In this document: positions 5,637 to 10,015 of the stretch, piece by piece
Position numbering within the stretch: position 1 is the stretch's first letter
Layout of the letters: each line of letters opens with the position of its first letter
Assembly: GCA_023251275.1 (NCBI GenBank)
Contig: JAHEZC010000047.1
Span: 1-10,015, forward strand
Source: Parafilimonas sp.
Lineage (GTDB): Bacteria > Bacteroidota > Bacteroidia > Chitinophagales > Chitinophagaceae
DNA: 10,015 nucleotides
Reading direction: 5' to 3'
Made by a program: the position numbers and the translations under genes
The notes under the pieces: model-generated
Database searches by the model: none
Told to the model about the DNA's origin: nothing
Seen by the model: the letters and a program-made list of their open reading frames with translations, nothing else

Positions 5637-6164
5637 ATGAGATTATTGATTGATATGGATGAGGTGATGGCCGATGCCATTTACCGTTTTCTTGAATGGT
5701 ACGAAAGAGACTTTGGTGTGCGATACACGAAGGATGATTTAGCAGGAACAAAACTTTCTGAGATTGTTCCGAACGATCATAAGGCTATTGTAAAACAATA
5801 TCCTCACGAGAAAGGATTTTTTAAAGATTTGCCATTGATCGAAAATAGCCAGGAGGTGATTGAAGAGTTGAACAATAAGTTTGATGTCTATATAGTTTCA
5901 GCGGCTATGGAATTCAAATATTCACTGTATGAGAAATTTGAATGGCTTGATGAACATTTTCCTTTCATTCACTGGAAGCGCAGGGTTTTTTGCGGAGATA
6001 AAAGTGTAACAAAAGGTGATGTATTAATAGATGACCATGATTTCAATCTCTCAGTGTTTTCAGGAAGATCTATCATGTTCACTTCACCGCACAATGTCCA
6101 TTTCACCAAATACGAGAGGCTGAATAACTGGATTGAGGCTAGACAAATGTTTGATCTTTTATAA
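5637..6164 (+). CDS. 5'(3')-deoxyribonucleotidase, HAD superfamily (NT5C type)
   Basis: This 175-residue cytosolic HAD phosphatase removes the 5' (or 3') phosphate from deoxyribonucleoside monophosphates, balancing dNTP pools. HAD motif I is LIDMDEVMAD (4-13), with D6 as the nucleophile and D8 as the acid/base. The helical cap contains GFFKDLPLIE (60-69), as in mammalian mdN/cdN and bacterial NT5C proteins. Motif II is the serine in YIVSAAME (S88). Motif III lysine is K122 or K126 in FCGDKSVTKGD. Motif IV is LIDDHDFN (130-137), with D132 and D133 binding Mg2+. The SLYEKFEWLDEHFPFI stretch (96-111) is also characteristic of this family. Length is normal for bacterial members. Start 5637 is the only ATG that retains motif I. 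It is preceded by an AT-rich region without a Shine-Dalgarno sequence. The gene converges on rho, 26 bases away. Confidence 0.88.
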   Translation: MRLLIDMDEVMADAIYRFLEWYERDFGVRYTKDDLAGTKLSEIVPNDHKAIVKQYPHEKGFFKDLPLIENSQEVIEELNNKFDVYIVSAAMEFKYSLYEKFEWLDEHFPFIHWKRRVFCGDKSVTKGDVLIDDHDFNLSVFSGRSIMFTSPHNVHFTKYERLNNWIEARQMFDLL

Positions 6165-6176
6165 TGGATTGCAATA

Positions 6177-6195
6177 GTTAATCAGTTTGATTAAC
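6177..6195. terminator. Small hairpin in the convergent gap, overlapping the rho stop codon
   Basis: GTTAATC (6177-6183) and GATTAAC (6189-6195) form a perfect 7-base stem with a 5-base loop. It lies between the deoxyribonucleotidase stop (6164) and the rho stop codon (6191-6193), which it includes. The stem is AT-rich and no clear T-tract follows on either strand. It may therefore stabilise the 3' end rather than act as an intrinsic terminator. Confidence 0.3.
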
Positions 6196-7828
6196 CATTC
6201 ATGCTTGCAAGAAATTCTTCATTACTCTTTGTCCCGCGCATGCGTTTCAGCAATTCGGTCATAGCTTCTTCCGTATTCATGTCGTTGATAAAAAGCCGGA
6301 GGATGTTCATTCTGCCCAATACATCTTTATCAAGCAGGAGATCATCCCGGCGAGTGGAAGATGCAACCAGGTCAATGGCAGGGTAAATGCGCTTATTGGC
6401 AAGCCTTCTGTCAAGCTGAAGCTCCATATTGCCGGTTCCCTTAAATTCTTCAAAGATCACTTCATCCATCTTACTTCCTGTTTCTATTAATGCTGTGGCA
6501 AGTATAGTGAGTGAGCCGCCGTTTTCAATCTTGCGGGCAGCTCCGAAAAACTGTTTGGGTTTTTGCATAGCATTGGCTTCTACACCGCCGGACAATACTT
6601 TGCCGCTTGCAGGTGCAACCGTATTGTGTGCGCGGGCAAGGCGGGTAATGCTGTCAAGTAAAATCACCACATCGTGTCCGCATTCTACCAGGCGCTTGGC
6701 TTTCTGCAAAGCGACCGTTGAAACTTTTACGTGTTTCTCAGCAGGCTCATCAAATGTTGAAGCAATTACTTCTGCTTTTACACTACGCTCCATATCGGTA
6801 ACTTCCTCGGGCCGTTCATCAACCAAAACCACCATCAGGTAGCATTCGGGATGATTCGCAGCTATTGCATTAGCCACTTCTTTGAGCAGCATGGTCTTAC
6901 CTACTTTCGGCTGCGCCACAATCAATCCGCGTTGTCCTTTGCCAATAGGTGTAAACAAATCCATGATGCGGGTACTGAAATTACCTGGTGTTGTAAATAA
7001 ATTCATTTTTTCGTACGGAAACAGTGGCGTCAGATAATCAAAAGGAACCCTGTCCCGTACTTCATCAGGATATTTGCCATTGATAGTCTCTACCTTAAGC
7101 AGTGCGAAATATTTCTCTCCTTCCTTCGGGGGGCGCACCGCACCAAAAACCGTATCGCCGGTTTTTAATCCAAACAATTTTATCTGCGACGGAGAAACAT
7201 ACACATCATCCGGAGAAGAAAGGTAATTGTAATCAGATGAACGCAGAAATCCATAGCCATCAGGCATCATTTCCAGTACACCTTCGGATTGTATTATTCC
7301 ATCAAACTCAATATTAAAAGCAGGCTCTCTCCTGTAATGCGTACGGGATGGAGCTGATTCTGCCGTTTCAGCAAGGTCATCGGGCTCATCCAGGATCACC
7401 GGTTCATCATCTGCCAGCAGACTCAGAAGCCCGGCGCCTATTTCAGGCATCTCATTCATTTCTCCGACGGGTTCTTCCTTCTCTTTGTTTTCTTCTCTTT
7501 CTTTTGGCTTACGGCTGCGCTTCTTACTCTTATCCTCAGTATGGGCAATTTCAGCTTCTTTTACAGACTCTTTTTCCGCTTTAGGCGCTTCCGTCATCAC
7601 TTCTGCTTCTTCGGTAGTGTTGGCCGTACTGGCTTTTACTATTCTTTTGCGTCTGTTTTTTTCCATTCCGTTTTGTTTGTTTTGACTTGCAGAAACAGCC
7701 TGGCTGTCAAGAATTTTATAGATGAGTTCCTGCTTGCCTAATTTTCCTGCGTTGGGGATATTCACCTGCTCAGCAATATCGAGCAGTTCAGGAACCAGCA
7801 TGTCGTTCAATTGCAAAATGTCGTACAT
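6191..7828 (-). CDS. rho: Transcription termination factor Rho with long charged insertion
   Basis: This 545-residue hexameric RNA-dependent ATPase terminates transcription. E. coli Rho has 419 residues. The Rho_N helical domain is at 1-42. Residues about 45-172 form an insertion rich in Lys, Arg and Glu (for example KNRRKRIVK at 57-65 and [13 protein letters not shown] at 100-112), with an acidic end (about 140-157) and one hydrophobic patch, [10 protein letters not shown] (131-140). The RNA-binding cold-shock domain follows at about 176-250 ([14 protein letters not shown], 190-203). In the ATPase domain the Walker A site is AQPKVGKT (305-312), then [10 protein letters not shown] (337-346), Walker B VVILLDS (387-393), the Q-loop [10 protein letters not shown] (406-415) and the R-loop region [16 protein letters not shown] (451-466). 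All key residues are present. Similar insertions are known in Bacteroidota, and the one in B. thetaiotaomicron Rho is reported to drive phase separation. The leader upstream may be used for autoregulation. Confidence 0.97.
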   Translation of the reverse strand: MYDILQLNDMLVPELLDIAEQVNIPNAGKLGKQELIYKILDSQAVSASQNKQNGMEKNRRKRIVKASTANTTEEAEVMTEAPKAEKESVKEAEIAHTEDKSKKRSRKPKEREENKEKEEPVGEMNEMPEIGAGLLSLLADDEPVILDEPDDLAETAESAPSRTHYRREPAFNIEFDGIIQSEGVLEMMPDGYGFLRSSDYNYLSSPDDVYVSPSQIKLFGLKTGDTVFGAVRPPKEGEKYFALLKVETINGKYPDEVRDRVPFDYLTPLFPYEKMNLFTTPGNFSTRIMDLFTPIGKGQRGLIVAQPKVGKTMLLKEVANAIAANHPECYLMVVLVDERPEEVTDMERSVKAEVIASTFDEPAEKHVKVSTVALQKAKRLVECGHDVVILLDSITRLARAHNTVAPASGKVLSGGVEANAMQKPKQFFGAARKIENGGSLTILATALIETGSKMDEVIFEEFKGTGNMELQLDRRLANKRIYPAIDLVASSTRRDDLLLDKDVLGRMNILRLFINDMNTEEAMTELLKRMRGTKSNEEFLASMNG

Positions 7829-8126
7829 AAAAAAATTCTAAAAAGAAATTGAGTTTAATTCGTTACATCCACTCTAAAAATGAAGAAATAATTATCGGTT
7901 GATGAAAAACTGGTGAGCTGAGAGGGTTTGATACATACTAATCAGCTTGTTTCCACTGCAATGTTACGCTAAAATGTTTAAAAACAAATTTTTCACAAGA
8001 AAAAAAATCCTCAGATAGTTTCATTTCATTGCTCCGTTTAAATAACTTTCATTTATCACATAAGACCAAACGGCTGCAAACTACTGCGCAAATTATTTTA
8101 GCATAAAGGTTTTTATGATAAAGCTA
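7829..8126. other. 298-base leader and intergenic region upstream of rho
   Basis: Between the PAS gene stop and the rho start on the same strand there is no open frame of note. It contains one candidate rho promoter (7959-7988), leaving a predicted leader of about 120 bases. A second AT-rich stretch (about 7985-8080) has no strong hairpin that I can identify. There is no clear terminator for the PAS gene. Confidence 0.5.
7959..7988 (-). promoter_or_regulatory. Candidate promoter for rho
   Basis: On the minus strand, TTTG (7988-7985), 18 bases and TAACATTG (7966-7959) match TTTG-N18-TAnnTTTG at all but one base. Transcription would start near 7952, giving a leader of roughly 120 bases ahead of the ATG at 7828. 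This would be long enough for Rho-dependent attenuation of its own gene, as known for E. coli rho. Confidence 0.38.
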
Positions 8127-9524
8127 TTATGAGGCTTGTGATTTTATGACAATGCTATGTATAATTTCGTCAAGCCCGGCAGCACTTGCTTTAAGCATCT
8201 GGATCATTTCAGCCAGCACCTTAGGGTTTCCCTGATTTTCATTAATAAGTTCTGTCAGTCCCAAAATATTTGCAACGGGCTTCCGCAATTGATGCGACTG
8301 CATCTTTGCAATTTCCCTCAATTGCTCATTCTGCTTTTTAATCCTCATCTCATTTTCTTTCAACTGCGTAATATTCGCTGAACTTATTACAAAACCGACA
8401 AACTCATTATCCAGATTATAGCTCGGAAAATATCTTCGTAAAAGCCAGATGCGATCGCCGTCAGGATATTCCAATTCGTGTTCGTGCTCTATAATTTTAC
8501 CCTGCTTTACCTGTTCAACATGACTTGAAAACAAGTCTGCAGAAGTAGGCGGAATATAATCAAAAGCATTATCTCCTTTTTTCAGTGTCAGGTTGCTGTA
8601 AAGTCGTTTCATGTGCCTTTCCGATGCCTTATTAAAAAATTCCAGTTTTGCATTTTTATCAAAAAATGCTATAAGGTTAGTAGAACTGTTGAGTATATTA
8701 TAGAGCATATTCCTGGTTTCTTCCGCCTCCCGCTCTTTCCTGATAATTGCTGAAACATCCTGATAAGTAACCACAACTCCATATCCATTAAGATTAACGG
8801 GTGCGGCAGAAACATTGATCCAGGATATTGGCCGATTTTCGTTAAAAGCACCCATCAATTCATTTTCACGGGGTAGCCTATCAACCAAAGTTTTTATACA
8901 CGTGAATTCATTTTCAGGCATGGTGGAATTATCAGGGCGCAGCATCACTGTTCCATTTTTGCTAATACCTTTGAAATAATCTTCCTTGTTGAATCCAAGA
9001 ATCTTTTCTGCAGCAGCATTGGCATCAATCATTTTCCCCTTCTCATCCTGGATAATAATGCCCGTAGATATCGTACTGAAAATAGTATCCAGCAGTATAT
9101 TACTTTTCAATAACTCGTCACGTGAGGTTTTTAATTCGGTAATATCCCTGAATACACCCACTATAAATTCCACAATATTATTTGAGCCCTTGATAGGGAT
9201 TAACTGGTTTGAGCTTTCCGATTTCTGATTATTCTGTAAAATAAGCGTTTCATTGAAGAGTAAAATTTCTCCCGTGTTCACGCAATGCTTTAATTTTTGT
9301 CTTACGGAAGACAGCATTTCTTCGGGAATAAATTCGCCGATCTCCTTCCCTATTACGTCCCGGTCACTTAACCGAAATTTCTTTCTGAATGCCTCATTCA
9401 CAAATAACATTTGAAAAATATTATCAGTGTCAACTTCCAAAATAAATACTTCATCAGTAGTGTGCTCAACTACTGCGCTGAAAAGCACAGGTTCAATAGC
9501 GGGAGGTAAATTTTGTTGCAGCAT
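8127..9524 (-). CDS. Triple-PAS signalling protein ending in a DHp-like segment without an ATPase domain
   Basis: This 465-residue protein has no signal peptide or membrane helix and is probably cytosolic. There are three PAS domains: about 11-131 (ending VGVFRDITELK), 143-262 (ending VTYQDVSAI) and 273-388 (ending ISSANITQLK). A coiled coil (about 385-405) leads into IAKMQSHQLRKPVANILGLT (405-424), which resembles the H-box of HisKA domains with H411 as the phospho-acceptor candidate. A second helix follows at about 435-460 (LAEMIQMLKASAAGLDEIIHSI), and the protein then stops. The HATPase_c domain (N, G1 and G2 boxes) that should follow is absent. The 300 bases beyond the stop contain no remnant of it, so a recent frameshift is unlikely. 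Short DHp ends of this kind occur in other Bacteroidota PAS proteins to my knowledge. The ligand and partner are unknown. It may dimerise with or be phosphorylated by another kinase. Confidence 0.85.
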   Translation of the reverse strand: MLQQNLPPAIEPVLFSAVVEHTTDEVFILEVDTDNIFQMLFVNEAFRKKFRLSDRDVIGKEIGEFIPEEMLSSVRQKLKHCVNTGEILLFNETLILQNNQKSESSNQLIPIKGSNNIVEFIVGVFRDITELKTSRDELLKSNILLDTIFSTISTGIIIQDEKGKMIDANAAAEKILGFNKEDYFKGISKNGTVMLRPDNSTMPENEFTCIKTLVDRLPRENELMGAFNENRPISWINVSAAPVNLNGYGVVVTYQDVSAIIRKEREAEETRNMLYNILNSSTNLIAFFDKNAKLEFFNKASERHMKRLYSNLTLKKGDNAFDYIPPTSADLFSSHVEQVKQGKIIEHEHELEYPDGDRIWLLRRYFPSYNLDNEFVGFVISSANITQLKENEMRIKKQNEQLREIAKMQSHQLRKPVANILGLTELINENQGNPKVLAEMIQMLKASAAGLDEIIHSIVIKSQAS

Positions 9525-9599
9525 GATTAAAAAATCGGCATGAAAATAGTTCTTTTCCCGGTTTTTTATAAGAAAAAAAAAAACGCTTTTGCATTGGCA

Positions 9600-9607
9600 T
9601 ATCTTTG
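9600..9607 (+). promoter_or_regulatory. Candidate -7 element of the asnS promoter
   Basis: TATCTTTG (9600-9607) is an exact TAnnTTTG match. No TTTG lies at the normal distance upstream. Instead there is a run of 11 A bases (9573-9583), which may act as an UP-like element. The predicted transcription start near 9614 gives a leader of about 65 bases containing a perfect 10-base palindrome, CCGGTACCGG (9634-9643). Confidence 0.4.
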
Positions 9608-9678
9608 CGCCATTTCTGATTCAGGCAGGCAAACCGGTACCGGAACAAACAATCGAGGCCACGAATAAAAATGATTAA

Positions 9679-10015
9679 ATGTTTAACAAGCGGATAAAAA
9701 TCAAAGAACTTCTGAATACTGAACCCGATAACAGGGAAGTAATTGTAATGGGGTGGGTACGTACATTCCGCAATAGCCAGTTTATTGCGCTGAATGATGG
9801 CAGCACCAATAATAATCTCCAGGTAGTTGCGGCGTTGGGCCTGATGACTGATGAGACATTGAAAAGGATTACCACCGGAACTTCGTTGAGAGTAACAGGT
9901 GAATTGGTTGCTTCACCCGGTAAAGGACAAAATGTCGAACTTAAAGCCGGCCAGGTAGAAATATTAGGGGATTGCCCTGCTGATTATCCCATTCAACCGA
10001 AAAGACATAGCCTTG
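9679..10015 (+). CDS. asnS: Asparaginyl-tRNA synthetase, N-terminal part only
   Basis: From the ATG at 9679 there are 112 codons (plus one base) open to the window edge. The translation shows the N-terminal OB-fold anticodon-binding domain of class IIb synthetases: VIVMGWVRTFRNSQFIALND (21-40), the TTGTSLRVTGELVASPGKGQ segment (65-84), and LKAGQVEILGDC (88-99). It then reaches YPIQPKRHSL (103-112), where E. coli AsnRS has YPMAAKRHS. The serine-rich Lys-Arg-His-Ser junction leading to the catalytic domain separates AsnRS from the related AspRS and LysRS. AsnRS attaches asparagine to tRNA-Asn in the cytosol, and its presence suggests direct aminoacylation rather than only the transamidation route. 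The catalytic domain (motifs 1-3) lies outside the window. An earlier ATG at 9671 is in another frame and gives only eight codons. Confidence 0.95.
   Translation, partial: MFNKRIKIKELLNTEPDNREVIVMGWVRTFRNSQFIALNDGSTNNNLQVVAALGLMTDETLKRITTGTSLRVTGELVASPGKGQNVELKAGQVEILGDCPADYPIQPKRHSL

Noticed and set aside
6429..6842. 137-codon plus-strand frame inside rho
   Set aside because: It is antisense to the conserved Rho ATPase domain. The Ser-rich translation is the usual shadow of a real gene.
9634..9643. CCGGTACCGG palindrome in the asnS leader as an operator
   Set aside because: A single 10-base palindrome without supporting repeats is not enough to claim a regulatory site.
9671..9697. Eight-codon frame MIKCLTSG overlapping the asnS start as a possible leader peptide
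   Set aside because: It contains no Asn codon run and no associated attenuator hairpin. Overlap with the start codon is probably chance.
1..10015. tRNA, rRNA, CRISPR array, insertion sequence, phage or defence-island genes
   Set aside because: I looked for these on both strands and found no cloverleaf, spaced direct-repeat array, transposase or integrase motif.

Overview
The window looks like a chromosomal segment from the phylum Bacteroidota, most likely a Chitinophagaceae-like or related environmental lineage. This is inferred from four things. Composition is AT-rich and start sites lack Shine-Dalgarno sequences. Promoter-like sequences match the Bacteroidota pattern (TTTG or TTG, a spacer of about 17-20 bases, then TAnnTTTG). 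Rho carries a long charged insertion typical of the phylum. A PAS protein ends directly after a histidine-kinase-type dimerisation segment. No mobile element, tRNA, rRNA, CRISPR array or phage gene is visible.

Layout, left to right. The 5' end of pepT (peptidase T) runs off the left edge on the minus strand. It diverges from a CPBP intramembrane protease gene with all its catalytic motifs (174-1028). The last codons of that gene lie inside a degenerate 8-9 base repeat, AGTCnGnA, which forms an imperfect inverted repeat with a T-tract (about 1011-1159). An unrecognised four-helix membrane protein follows (1227-1772). On the minus strand come a SlyD-type FKBP prolyl isomerase (1850-2314) and a second CPBP-family membrane protein (2576-3373). 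The second one appears to lack both metal-binding histidines. Next is a two-gene minus-strand operon: an ECF sigma factor (3875-4435) followed by a small soluble zinc-finger anti-sigma factor (3629-3865).

After an AT-rich gap of 360 bases, the plus strand carries a putative secreted lipoprotein with an NlpC/P60-like Cys/His arrangement (4796-5518). A HAD-type 5'(3')-deoxyribonucleotidase follows (5637-6164). Convergent to it on the minus strand is rho (6191-7828), whose N-terminal insertion is about 125-130 residues and predicted to be disordered. Upstream of rho on the same strand is a three-PAS protein ending in a DHp-like helix pair without an ATPase domain (8127-9524). Diverging from that gene, asnS (asparaginyl-tRNA synthetase) starts at 9679 and runs off the right edge.

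Most genes appear to be independently transcribed housekeeping or stress functions. The only clear operon is the sigma/anti-sigma pair. No obviously new multi-gene system is present. The points most worth a second look are the apparently inactivated CPBP homologue, the kinase-like protein without a catalytic domain, the Rho insertion, the AGTCnGnA repeat that has entered a coding region, and the unusual lipoprotein.
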